From Rickettsiella sp. (GTDB taxonomy: Bacteria > Pseudomonadota > Gammaproteobacteria > Diplorickettsiales > Diplorickettsiaceae): DNA of 10,134 nt. Within the stretch, counting starts at the first letter, position 1, and the number at the start of each line of letters is the position of its first letter. Of this stretch, positions 1-6,448 are shown piece by piece. The notes beneath the pieces are model-generated. The model ran no database searches, had not been told where the DNA came from, and saw only the letters and a list, made by a program, of their open reading frames with translations. The DNA is taken from contig JAVHYG010000056.1 of assembly GCA_031119195.1 (NCBI GenBank), positions 1 through 10,134 of the forward strand. Direction: 5' to 3'. The position numbers and the translations under genes were made by a program.

Positions 1-929
1 GCTGTTTTTTCTAAAAAATGCGGGCTTACCGCATGGTAAGCGATGGGGTTAACTCCAGCAGGGTGAAACCCTTTTCCTTTCGTAGTAACGACATGTAATA
101 ATTGAGGACCCGATAAATTGTGTAAATTGCCTAAAGTTTTTAGCAAAAGTAGGAGATCATGCCCATCGATTGGTCCTATGTAGTTAAAACCCAATTCTTC
201 AAATAAAGTACCTGGTATCAACATACCTTTTACATGTTCTTCGGTGCGTTTAGCGAATTCACGCACTGTGGGGATAGAATCCAAAACTCTTTTACTTCCT
301 TTTCTAACACTGGCATAAAGTTTACTTGACAGAATACGGGCAAAATAATTAGATAAAGCCCCGACATTGTTTGAGATCGACATATCGTTATCATTTAATA
401 TAACGAGTAAATCAGCATTAATATCGCCAGCGTGATTTAAAGCTTCAAAAGCTATTCCAGCTGTCATTGCGCCATCACCAATCACAGCGATTGCTTTGTG
501 ATTGGTTTTTTGTAACTTAGCAGCAATACTCATTCCAAGTGCAGCACTAATAGAGGTACTGGAATGTCCGACACCAAAACTATCAAATTGACTTTCTTGA
601 CGTGAGGGAAAAGGTGCTAAACCATTCGTTTTACGAATGGTGGTTAGTTGTTTACGCCGACCAGTAAGTATTTTATGCGGATAGGCTTGATGGCCTACGT
701 CCCACACAATATCGTCATCAGGTGTGTTAAAGATGGTATGAAGGGCAATAGTTAATTCTATGGTTCCTAAGTTAGCTGCAAAATGTCCACCGCAATGATT
801 TAAGGTTTGAATGAGAAATGTTCTAAGCTCAGCAGTTAATTGGAGCAATTGCAACACATCCAATGTGCGCAACTGCTCAGGACTGTTAATATAATTTAAT
901 AAAGGAAATGAATTTTCTTTAAAGTCCAT
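1..929 (-). CDS. dxs: 1-deoxy-D-xylulose-5-phosphate synthase, N-terminal half (runs off left edge)
   Basis: Dxs condenses pyruvate with D-glyceraldehyde 3-phosphate to DXP, using thiamine diphosphate; this is the first step of the MEP isoprenoid pathway and also feeds thiamine and pyridoxal synthesis. The frame is open from the ATG at 929 to the window edge, giving 309 of the usual ~620 residues. It aligns with E. coli Dxs almost without gaps: GGHFAANLGT with the catalytic His at residue 49, IVWDVGHQAYPHKILTGRR, VGHSSTSISAALGMS, the ThDP/Mg motif IGDGAMTAGIAFEALNHAGD with Asp152, LNDNDMS with Asn181, and GTLFEELGFNYIGPIDGHD. His49, Asp152 and Asn181 have the same numbers as in E. coli, which supports this start. 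The start lies 15 nt after the icmX stop with no clear Shine-Dalgarno (upstream is A-rich), so it is probably read from the icm transcript. The gene looks intact as far as visible; identity is very secure. Confidence 0.96.
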   Translation of the reverse strand, partial: MDFKENSFPLLNYINSPEQLRTLDVLQLLQLTAELRTFLIQTLNHCGGHFAANLGTIELTIALHTIFNTPDDDIVWDVGHQAYPHKILTGRRKQLTTIRKTNGLAPFPSRQESQFDSFGVGHSSTSISAALGMSIAAKLQKTNHKAIAVIGDGAMTAGIAFEALNHAGDINADLLVILNDNDMSISNNVGALSNYFARILSSKLYASVRKGSKRVLDSIPTVREFAKRTEEHVKGMLIPGTLFEELGFNYIGPIDGHDLLLLLKTLGNLHNLSGPQLLHVVTTKGKGFHPAGVNPIAYHAVSPHFLEKT

Positions 930-944
930 CTATTTTTTTACACG

Positions 945-1958
945 TTATGATCCCGAATTTTGAGCGGGATTATTAATGTTTTGAATTTGATTTTGTAATT
1001 GAGTGCGAATTTGTGCATTAAACTCTAATACCAAAACTGACATAGTAGCGAGTAAACGTTCTAATGTCATCCGTGTTTGATAACTTTCAGCCAAATTCTC
1101 AGCCAGTAGCTGGGTTTGTTCGCGCTGTAGGGCAGCAGGATTTTCATCTAATAAACCTTTATGCCAATTTTTATCAATAATACGGCGCGTGGCCATAAAA
1201 TTTTCTAATTGAAGTGTACTTAAAGGACCTTTAACTTGGCCGTTAACCGCTTCAAAAGCTGTTTTTAGGTTAGAAGGCAATGTTTTTGGATCAATGGCTT
1301 GTCGTTCGGTAAAAAGTTGGTAAAGATTACTTAATGCAATGGTTTGTGTGGCGGTATAACTACGTAGCGCAGATAAATATGCCTGAATTTGTTTTTCATT
1401 TAGCTTAGCTTTGATATTGTTAGCTTTATCACCGCTTAAGTTAGCTACAAGTTGGTTAAAATTAATTGTATTAAGGGGTGATAATGAGCCACTTAACGCA
1501 TCGATAACGTTTTTAGCCTCGTTACTTTCTAAATCATTTTTATAGGTTATAGGTTGTAACAAGCTATTGACATCAATTGATTTCAAGGGCTCTTTGTCTA
1601 TTTGGAGATCAGGTTTAGCATTAGGGATCCAGGTGAAAGAGTAGATATCGTTAGTCGGATCTTTTCCCCCACTAGCAAGTTGAGATAATAGTTTTTGAGT
1701 TAAGGGGCCAACAAACGGTGAATTGGGTGATAGTAAATAAGTGGCTTGAGCTATATCGGTGGAAATTGTTACTGCATTGTTAGTGGGTTCTTGCCACATT
1801 ACACCGGCCTTAATGGAACCTCGGCCGAAACCTGCCACTAAGCTATCTATCCCGCCCGAAACATCGCTAGGATCAGTCGCATAACTAGGCGTAGATAAAG
1901 TTGATGCTAACAGTGTAAAGCTTAAAAAAGAAGTTTTTATTAGAGAATTTTTAGACAT
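945..1958 (-). CDS. icmX: Dot/Icm secretion system protein IcmX
   Basis: The 337-residue protein has a clear Sec signal peptide: MSKNSLIKTS, a hydrophobic core around residues 10-22, and a probable cut after SYA at residue 27. It has no further membrane segment, so it should be periplasmic or exported. The remainder is mixed helical and Asn/Gln/Leu-rich, ending in NQIQNINNPAQNSGS. I call it IcmX mainly from position and topology: in Legionella and Coxiella, icmX lies downstream of icmW on the strand opposite icmV-dotA, and IcmX is a signal-peptide-bearing exported protein. It is shorter than L. pneumophila IcmX (466 residues). IcmX is needed for effector translocation, and recent structural work, as I remember it, places it with DotA at the channel. 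A good ribosome site (GAGGG, 7 nt before the ATG) marks the start. The gap to the upstream orf is 24 nt. Confidence 0.82.
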   Translation of the reverse strand: MSKNSLIKTSFLSFTLLASTLSTPSYATDPSDVSGGIDSLVAGFGRGSIKAGVMWQEPTNNAVTISTDIAQATYLLSPNSPFVGPLTQKLLSQLASGGKDPTNDIYSFTWIPNAKPDLQIDKEPLKSIDVNSLLQPITYKNDLESNEAKNVIDALSGSLSPLNTINFNQLVANLSGDKANNIKAKLNEKQIQAYLSALRSYTATQTIALSNLYQLFTERQAIDPKTLPSNLKTAFEAVNGQVKGPLSTLQLENFMATRRIIDKNWHKGLLDENPAALQREQTQLLAENLAESYQTRMTLERLLATMSVLVLEFNAQIRTQLQNQIQNINNPAQNSGS

Positions 1959-1982
1959 GTAATACCCTCAAGTTTATTTAAT

Positions 1983-2507
1983 TTAATAGGAAGTGTTATT
2001 GGGTAGCTTATTGCCACTTGTAGTAGGTGACTGAGGCGGTGCAAAAATGTTGGGCATGTTATTGGGAGCCAGTGATGCGTTAGATGAAGGAGGTGAAGGT
2101 GGGGGTGTTGGACCAGGAATAGGGCTGTTAGCCCAAGGGTTTATTTTAGATTGTGATTCCCAAGGATTTGGTTTGACCCATGGATTGTTAGCAGGAGTAG
2201 TAGCATCAGCCGCCTGCTTTGGAGTTGTCCTCGGAGGTGGAGAAAAAGCCTTTTCGGCATTCGATTGTTCGGGTATAGGAGTTGCAGTAGCGGATGGCGT
2301 TGGCGCTTCATTGGGGTAGCTATTTGAATTTTTCGTATAAGGTCTAAGCTTATCGAGAAGCTTTTGTGTCGCATCATTTTGTGCTTGTTTAATTTCATCA
2401 CGGTAATACTGTAAAGGGTCGGTAGATGTAGAATTAGCATTTGCGATAAATGGAGTGGCTAAAAAGCTAATACCAATAGCGAGTGATAGATATTTTATTT
2501 TTATCAT
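1983..2507 (-). CDS. Unnamed exported proline-rich protein with NPW repeats, between icmW and icmX
   Basis: I recognise no family. The 174-residue protein starts with a signal peptide (MIKIKYLSLAIGISFLATPF, cut probably after ANA at residue 24). A short charged helix follows (about residues 30-57, DPLQYYRDEIKQAQNDAT onward), then a low-complexity Pro/Asn/Ser/Thr tail to the end. The tail carries three NPW tripeptides (residues 108-110, 114-116, 123-125) and a run PIPGPTPPPSPP (129-140). No hydrophobic segment follows the signal peptide and there is no lipobox cysteine. It should therefore sit in the periplasm or outside, mostly unstructured. The ATG is 2 nt after the icmW stop and its AAGGTG ribosome site lies inside the last codons of icmW, so translation is probably coupled. 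This placement suggests a role with IcmX or DotA, perhaps as a linker or cell-wall-spanning partner. In L. pneumophila icmW is followed directly by icmX. A split of an IcmX N-terminal region is possible but less likely, since both proteins have a signal peptide. Confidence 0.8.
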   Translation of the reverse strand: MIKIKYLSLAIGISFLATPFIANANSTSTDPLQYYRDEIKQAQNDATQKLLDKLRPYTKNSNSYPNEAPTPSATATPIPEQSNAEKAFSPPPRTTPKQAADATTPANNPWVKPNPWESQSKINPWANSPIPGPTPPPSPPSSNASLAPNNMPNIFAPPQSPTTSGNKLPNNTSY

Positions 2508-2509
2508 AA

Positions 2510-2962
2510 TTATTCACCTTCTAATGCTTTTAAAACTAATTCAAGACGATCACTTGAAAAAACTCTAGCCAATAGTCGTAGGCGCTCAAAGGCAATATTT
2601 CTTCGCAGGAATAAGCCAGCTTCATCTTCAGGACTATTACTTACTTCTTCTGCATGCATTAATAATTTAGCTGCAGAACCCGGGTGTGTCGTATCCAACG
2701 CTTGGAGTAGACGTAAAGTACGAGACATGCCTAAATGATTACCTAAGCGAAGAAATAAAGCTTGATGACCTAATTTATCGAGATCGACTTTCTCGATATC
2801 ATCGATTTCTTGACCTAATCGTGTAAGCGCTTCTTCAAGTGAAGTGTCACTATCTAATGTCCACTTTTCAACACTTTCCATGAAACTTAGTACGCGGTAG
2901 ATCATTGGATCTTGATATTGCTTCCAATAAAGATGTGCGCCTTTGAGACTTAAATCAGGCAT
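2510..2962 (-). CDS. icmW: Dot/Icm effector-adaptor protein IcmW
   Basis: IcmW is a small acidic cytosolic adaptor. With IcmS (and LvgA in Legionella) it binds the C-terminal tail of the coupling ATPase DotL and helps recruit a subset of effectors. The 150-residue product matches L. pneumophila IcmW (151 residues) over its whole length: MPDLS at the start, YQDPMIYRVLSFMESVEKWT, LGQEIDDIEKVDL, LRLLQALDTTHPGSA, HAEE, RRNIAFERLRLLARVF, and LVLKALEGE at the end. The frame is open to an ATG at 3037, but I chose the ATG at 2962 for two reasons: homology begins exactly there, and the best promoter-like sequence (3014-3042) lies between the two, so the longer form would start inside or upstream of the promoter. 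A weak AGAG ribosome site precedes it. It heads the icmW-orf-icmX-dxs unit. Confidence 0.95.
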   Translation of the reverse strand: MPDLSLKGAHLYWKQYQDPMIYRVLSFMESVEKWTLDSDTSLEEALTRLGQEIDDIEKVDLDKLGHQALFLRLGNHLGMSRTLRLLQALDTTHPGSAAKLLMHAEEVSNSPEDEAGLFLRRNIAFERLRLLARVFSSDRLELVLKALEGE

Positions 2963-3013
2963 GAAATACTCTGTTATTTTATTTAGTTGCGTAAGGTACT
3001 TGCAAGGAACATA

Positions 3014-3042
3014 ATTATCCAACGTAATGAGGTACAAATCAA
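3014..3042 (-). promoter_or_regulatory. Candidate sigma70 promoter for the icmW operon
   Basis: On the minus strand, TTGATT (3042-3037) and GATAAT (3019-3014) are separated by exactly 17 nt. Transcription would start near 3007, giving a leader of about 45 nt to the icmW ATG at 2962. The -10 differs from consensus at one base and the -35 at two. A second TATAAT on the same strand (3179-3174) lacks a good -35. Confidence 0.5.
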
Positions 3043-3163
3043 ACCAAATTATTAAAAAAATGAATATTTATCCCTAGCCGCTTAACTTTTCTGTTTTTAA
3101 TGTGGGTCATATAGACACCATGGTTAGTAACTTATTGATAATTTAAATAATCTATTAAAATAT

Positions 3164-3190
3164 TTGCATGTTAATTATAAGCGCTATACT
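3164..3190 (+). promoter_or_regulatory. Candidate icmV-dotA promoter with TATACT -10 element
   Basis: TTGCAT (3164-3169) and TATACT (3185-3190) are separated by 15 nt, shorter than ideal. TATACT is, as I remember, the -10-like element found upstream of several L. pneumophila icm/dot genes by mutational work, which raises its interest here. It would give a leader of about 150 nt. A weaker alternative is TTGAAA (3291-3296) with TCTACA (3314-3319). Confidence 0.35.
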
Positions 3191-3207
3191 ATATACCTAC
3201 AGCTTTC

Positions 3208-3220
3208 TGTAATAGTTACA
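3208..3220. repeat. Perfect inverted repeat TGTAA-N3-TTACA (operator-like)
   Basis: The 13-nt sequence TGTAATAGTTACA is a perfect palindrome with a 3-nt centre. It lies about 18 nt downstream of the TATACT hexamer, where a repressor would block icmV-dotA transcription. The shape suits a small dimeric regulator, but no such regulator is encoded in the window and the repeat is short enough to occur by chance. Confidence 0.3.
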
Positions 3221-3346
3221 TTTTTAGTATTGGTTTGTTCGATTGGTTTTATTTTTTTTACATTGAAGCTAGGACTTCTTAAAAAAACATTTGAAAACCA
3301 AAACAATATTACTTCTACAAAAGTTTAATAAACCGCGGAGTAAGGC

Positions 3347-3802
3347 GTGAGTTTTTTTGGTGGTATAAAAAAAATAATAAAGCCTTTAGTGGACGTCCCC
3401 AAGTGGATCGGTTATCGCCAACTTGTTAAAACCAATCGTCTACTTTTTTCTTTTGTAAAAAAATTCTTTATACCTGATCAAACTAAGACTCAAGAATCTT
3501 TTCAAACGGCATTAGATCGCCTTAAGTTAACCGAAGTAGATCTGGGTCAACGCATGAAAGAATTTAGTCGCCTAATGTGGATCTGGATTTTCCTTTTTCT
3601 CATCAGCATTTCTTACAGTATTCATCTTTTACGCCAAAATTCTTTACGGGGATTTTTTCCTTGTCTTGGCGTGAGTATTATTATTTTGACCCAAGTATTT
3701 CGGTATCATTTTTGGATTTTTCAGATAAAACAACGACGATTAGGTTGTAGTTTTCGTGATTGGTTAGCGGCTCAATTAACAATTGGAAAGAAAAAACAAT
3801 GA
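3347..3802 (+). CDS. icmV: Dot/Icm inner-membrane protein IcmV
   Basis: The 151-residue protein has the same length as L. pneumophila IcmV. It has a basic cytosolic N-terminal region (about 1-76, including FVKKFFIPDQTKTQESFQ and ALDRLKLTEVDLGQRMKEF), a first membrane span at about 78-95 (WIWIFLFLISISYSIHLL), a short loop, a second span at about 103-126 (GFFPCLGVSIIILTQVF onward), and a basic tail ending IGKKKQ. It starts with GTG, backed by a GGAG ribosome site 6 nt upstream. Its stop overlaps the dotA start by ATGA, the classic icmV-dotA arrangement. IcmV is required for Dot/Icm function in Legionella, but its exact place in the machine is less clear than that of DotA. The identification rests on length, topology and position together. 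Confidence 0.9.
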   Translation: MSFFGGIKKIIKPLVDVPKWIGYRQLVKTNRLLFSFVKKFFIPDQTKTQESFQTALDRLKLTEVDLGQRMKEFSRLMWIWIFLFLISISYSIHLLRQNSLRGFFPCLGVSIIILTQVFRYHFWIFQIKQRRLGCSFRDWLAAQLTIGKKKQ

Positions 3803-6225
3803 AAAAATTGCTATTAACATTATTCCTTTGTCTATTTCCTGCCCTTTTATTAGCGGATAGTTTAGCGCCTCCTGCAACGGATTTATCGATGGCCTATTTA
3901 TCTACTATTTTTGGTGTTGTAGATGGCGTGCTACATGGCACAGGAAGTGAAATTTTAGGCACGATGTTTGGCGCCTTTAATGCCACTGTGTTGGTGATGG
4001 CATCTGTGGTATTAAGCTATGTTTTATTTATTTCAATACTTAATACGGCACATGAAGGTGAATTTTTAGGAAAAAAATGGTCTTCAATTTGGGTTCCAAT
4101 ACGTACAGTGATGGGTGTTGGTCTATTATTACCCAAAGCGACGGGTTATTCGTTTGTACAGATTCTTGTCATGTGGGTTGTAGTACAAGGTGTCGGAGCG
4201 GCAGATCAAGTGTGGAATGTCGCATTAGATTATATGAATCGTGATGGTACGATTGTTGAACCGATTCAATCTATACATGGGAATGCAAAAGATAAGACTG
4301 CTGACAATAGTTTTTTAGTAGGGAAGGCCGGTTCCGTTCTTAAATCAGAAGTGTGCATGCTGACGGTTTATAACGCTTTAGTAAACCAAAATAGAGCAAG
4401 TAATAGTGGTGTACAAGTCCCTGATTTTTTATCTTCCCTTGCGGTTACCGGTAAGAATGCTAGTGGAAAAAACACCGGTGTGCCCATGAATTATACTAAA
4501 GATATCGGTGGTTTTATTACATTTCCAGGAAAATTACCGGGAACATTTGCAAACTTAGAAGGCATGTGCGGCAGCATTTCTTGGGATTATATTAATAAAG
4601 ATAATGATAAGGTTTACAATCCTGCGCAGCTAACGGCAAATGACAGTGCAAGTATTGCCGCTAGACAATTTACCTTAGATCTAGAACCCTTAGCGCAGTC
4701 TATTGCTAATAAATTAGCACCTCCTTTACAAGCTAATGCTACATCCGTGCCACAAATTACTTTAAAAACAGATGATCCAATTTTCAAGGTTAATAATTTA
4801 GTAGATAGTGCAGATGATTATTTTACGATTGTAAAACCCGCCCTACGTTCTTTGCAAGATGGCGCATTGGCTAAATATAAAGAGTTTATTAAGGATGCTA
4901 AGGCTTATGGATGGATACTTGCAGGAAGTTATTACTATAAGATGGCTAACTTGAACCAACAATTGAGAAAAACTGATTTAAGCTCATTAAATCAAAAAAT
5001 CTTCCCTACTTTTAACCCTAGCTATGAAACAGGTCCTTTTAAAATAATTAATGATGACAATGTCATTGCCAATTTAAAAAACAATCTACCACTTACAAAT
5101 GGTGTTATTGACAATTATATTAATGCAGAAACTGCTCGAACCAAAGATAACAATAATCCGGGTGATCCAGGAAACCCTTCTCTTCCTGCGAACGTTGCTA
5201 GTGTCAACGCAATAGGATCTGTGGTATCTGCTATTTTGAATGGTATTTTTCCTCGCGTTCATGATTTTGAAAGCAAATTATCGGATGGCATCAATAAAGA
5301 TAAGAAGGATCCTATTTTCGCATTAGTAACGGTGGGTAATGGTTTAGTTTCTATGGTGGAGCAAGTATGGATATCTATCTTAGCAGTTATTACTGGTTTA
5401 GGACTTGTTGGAATTGCTGCGGGGTTTGCTTCAGGTTTTTGGACAGTGGGTGTTGCAGTGAATGGAATGTTAGCAATTTGTAATTTACTTATTGTAATCA
5501 TGCCGCTGATTACGCTTTGGATGGGAGCAAATTTCCTTTTAGGTTCTGTTCTTTCCTATTATGTCCCTTTAATCCCTTTTTTCCTATTTATTTTTGGGGG
5601 AATTACGTGGTTTGCGGTAGTTTTAGAAGCTGTTTTAGCAGCGCCGCTAGTGGCATTAGGTATTACTCATCCTGAAGGTCATGATTTTATGGGTAAAGCC
5701 GAACAAGCAATTATGTTACTTTCCAGTGTCTTTTTAAGGCCAGTGTTAATGGTGTTTGGTTTTATTTTTGGTATTATTTTATCGTTTGTAGCGCTTTCCT
5801 TATTTAATAAAGGATTTAGTATTGCCGTTCAGTTTTTAACTGAATATAACGGTGATATTTTTGCTATTGTTTATCAAACTGCTATGATGGCTATTTATAC
5901 AGCTGCTGTATTAGCTATTATTAATCGTAGCTTTGCCATGATTTACGAAGTTCCTAACAAAGTATTGCGGTGGATTGGTGGTCCACAAGAAAGTGGTCAT
6001 GAAGAATCTATGTTACAAGGCATTCGTGGTCAACATGACAAAGATGTTGGGTCCATTACTCAACAAATGCCTTCCGGGCAAACAATCAGCGAAAGTGCTG
6101 GAGGCGGTATGGCTTTGGGTCGTCGAATGAGAGAGTTAAAACAAACCAACGCAGAAGCAAGTGGAAGTGGTGCTGGAGGTGGAGCAGGTGCGGCAGGTGG
6201 AGCACCTCCTCCTCCCGTAGCATAG
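3799..6225 (+). CDS. dotA: Dot/Icm channel protein DotA (DotA/TraY family)
   Basis: DotA is the large polytopic inner-membrane protein of the Dot/Icm machine, related to TraY of IncI plasmids and essential for effector delivery. The 808-residue product begins with a cleavable-looking signal (MKKLLLTLFLCLFPALLLADS, cut near residue 19). Hydrophobic helices follow at about 60-83 and 98-150. A large periplasmic domain spans about 150-520, with two cysteines that could pair (Cys186; Cys257 in GMCGSISW). A dense block of spans lies at about 523-715 and includes the HPEGHDFMGKAEQ loop (624 onward), which I recognise from DotA proteins. The cytosolic tail ends in a Gly/Ala/Pro-rich stretch (about 788-808). 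I chose the ATG at 3799 over an in-frame TTG at 3760, because the signal peptide begins there, GGAAAG precedes it and it overlaps the icmV stop by ATGA. It is shorter than L. pneumophila DotA (1048 residues), mainly in the periplasmic part and tail. Confidence 0.96.
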   Translation: MKKLLLTLFLCLFPALLLADSLAPPATDLSMAYLSTIFGVVDGVLHGTGSEILGTMFGAFNATVLVMASVVLSYVLFISILNTAHEGEFLGKKWSSIWVPIRTVMGVGLLLPKATGYSFVQILVMWVVVQGVGAADQVWNVALDYMNRDGTIVEPIQSIHGNAKDKTADNSFLVGKAGSVLKSEVCMLTVYNALVNQNRASNSGVQVPDFLSSLAVTGKNASGKNTGVPMNYTKDIGGFITFPGKLPGTFANLEGMCGSISWDYINKDNDKVYNPAQLTANDSASIAARQFTLDLEPLAQSIANKLAPPLQANATSVPQITLKTDDPIFKVNNLVDSADDYFTIVKPALRSLQDGALAKYKEFIKDAKAYGWILAGSYYYKMANLNQQLRKTDLSSLNQKIFPTFNPSYETGPFKIINDDNVIANLKNNLPLTNGVIDNYINAETARTKDNNNPGDPGNPSLPANVASVNAIGSVVSAILNGIFPRVHDFESKLSDGINKDKKDPIFALVTVGNGLVSMVEQVWISILAVITGLGLVGIAAGFASGFWTVGVAVNGMLAICNLLIVIMPLITLWMGANFLLGSVLSYYVPLIPFFLFIFGGITWFAVVLEAVLAAPLVALGITHPEGHDFMGKAEQAIMLLSSVFLRPVLMVFGFIFGIILSFVALSLFNKGFSIAVQFLTEYNGDIFAIVYQTAMMAIYTAAVLAIINRSFAMIYEVPNKVLRWIGGPQESGHEESMLQGIRGQHDKDVGSITQQMPSGQTISESAGGGMALGRRMRELKQTNAEASGSGAGGGAGAAGGAPPPPVA

Positions 6226-6255
6226 GATATAAAGGTTGATTGCACGATGATAGCT

Positions 6256-6328
6256 AAAAAGCGTTGAGTATCGTTAAGAGCATACATAGTGTAGATGAGT
6301 AACGAAACGCAGAAAAATAACGCTTTTT
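6256..6328 (+). terminator. Nested inverted repeats downstream of dotA; possible terminator or RNA switch
   Basis: AAAAAGCGTT (6256-6265) is perfectly complementary to AACGCTTTTT (6319-6328), and TCGTT (6271-6275) pairs with AACGA (6301-6305) inside it, so the RNA could fold into a long two-part stem ending in five U. Two alternatives compete: GCGTT can pair instead with AACGC at 6306-6310, and AGAAAAA (6311-6317) can pair with TTTTTCT (6324-6330) around a 6-nt loop. It lies 30 nt after the dotA stop, which suits a 3'-end structure. The long loop is not typical of a simple intrinsic terminator. Confidence 0.4.
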
Positions 6329-6333
6329 CTCTC

Positions 6334-6351
6334 GTGTTAACACAATTAACA
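6334..6351. repeat. Palindrome GTGTTAACAC with a second half-site
   Basis: GTGTTAACAC (6334-6343) is a perfect 10-bp palindrome. TGTTAA (6335-6340) is also repeated inverted as TTAACA (6346-6351) after 5 nt. The site lies just upstream of the promoter-like sequence at 6376-6402 and could be an operator for the 6449 gene. No regulator can be named from sequence alone. Confidence 0.3.
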
Positions 6352-6375
6352 TGTGCTAGGCAGCTAGATATTTTT

Positions 6376-6402
6376 TTGAGAATTCAGCAAGAAAGCTATA
6401 AT
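6376..6402 (+). promoter_or_regulatory. Candidate sigma70 promoter for the 179-residue gene
   Basis: TTGAGA (6376-6381) and a consensus TATAAT (6397-6402) are 15 nt apart; TTTTGA (6374-6379) gives 17 nt. Transcription would start near 6409, about 40 nt before the ATG at 6449. This suggests the gene is expressed separately from dotA. Confidence 0.5.
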
Positions 6403-6448
6403 ATAGATAATCTTTGTATGTGTCTTGGCTTAAATATACATTTATTTG

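Larger units (their letters stand above)
2963..3346. promoter_or_regulatory. Divergent control region between icmW and icmV
   Basis: This 384-nt AT-rich stretch has no credible gene and must drive both Dot/Icm operons. The icmW side carries a good sigma70-like promoter close to the gene. The icmV side has a TATACT -10-like hexamer about 155 nt upstream of the GTG and a short perfect inverted repeat (3208-3220) between that hexamer and icmV. I found no convincing PmrA site (TTAA-N7-TTAA; the closest pair here has an 8-nt spacer) and no direct repeat of GTAAA of the Legionella CpxR type. Confidence 0.6.

Noticed and set aside
2047..2319. Plus-strand Gly-rich frame inside the proline-rich gene
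   Set aside because: It is the antisense shadow of the Pro/Asn-rich tail, with no ribosome site or signal of its own.
945..2507. A frameshifted single icmX split into two genes
   Set aside because: Both proteins have their own signal peptide, ribosome site and start codon, so two separate genes fit better.
2963..3037. A 25-residue N-terminal extension of IcmW from the ATG at 3037
   Set aside because: IcmW homology starts exactly at MPDLS (ATG 2962), and the likely promoter lies inside this stretch.
3143..3174. PmrA box (TTAA-N7-TTAA) upstream of icmV
   Set aside because: The TTAA copies are spaced by 8 and 12 nt, not 7; at this AT content such copies are expected by chance.
3760..3798. TTG start giving DotA 13 extra residues
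   Set aside because: It lies inside icmV and would put polar residues before a clear signal peptide; ATG 3799 has a ribosome site and the usual ATGA overlap.
6337..6349. PmrA box upstream of the 6449 gene
   Set aside because: The spacing is TTAA-N5-TTAA, two bases short of the known site; the palindrome GTGTTAACAC explains it better.
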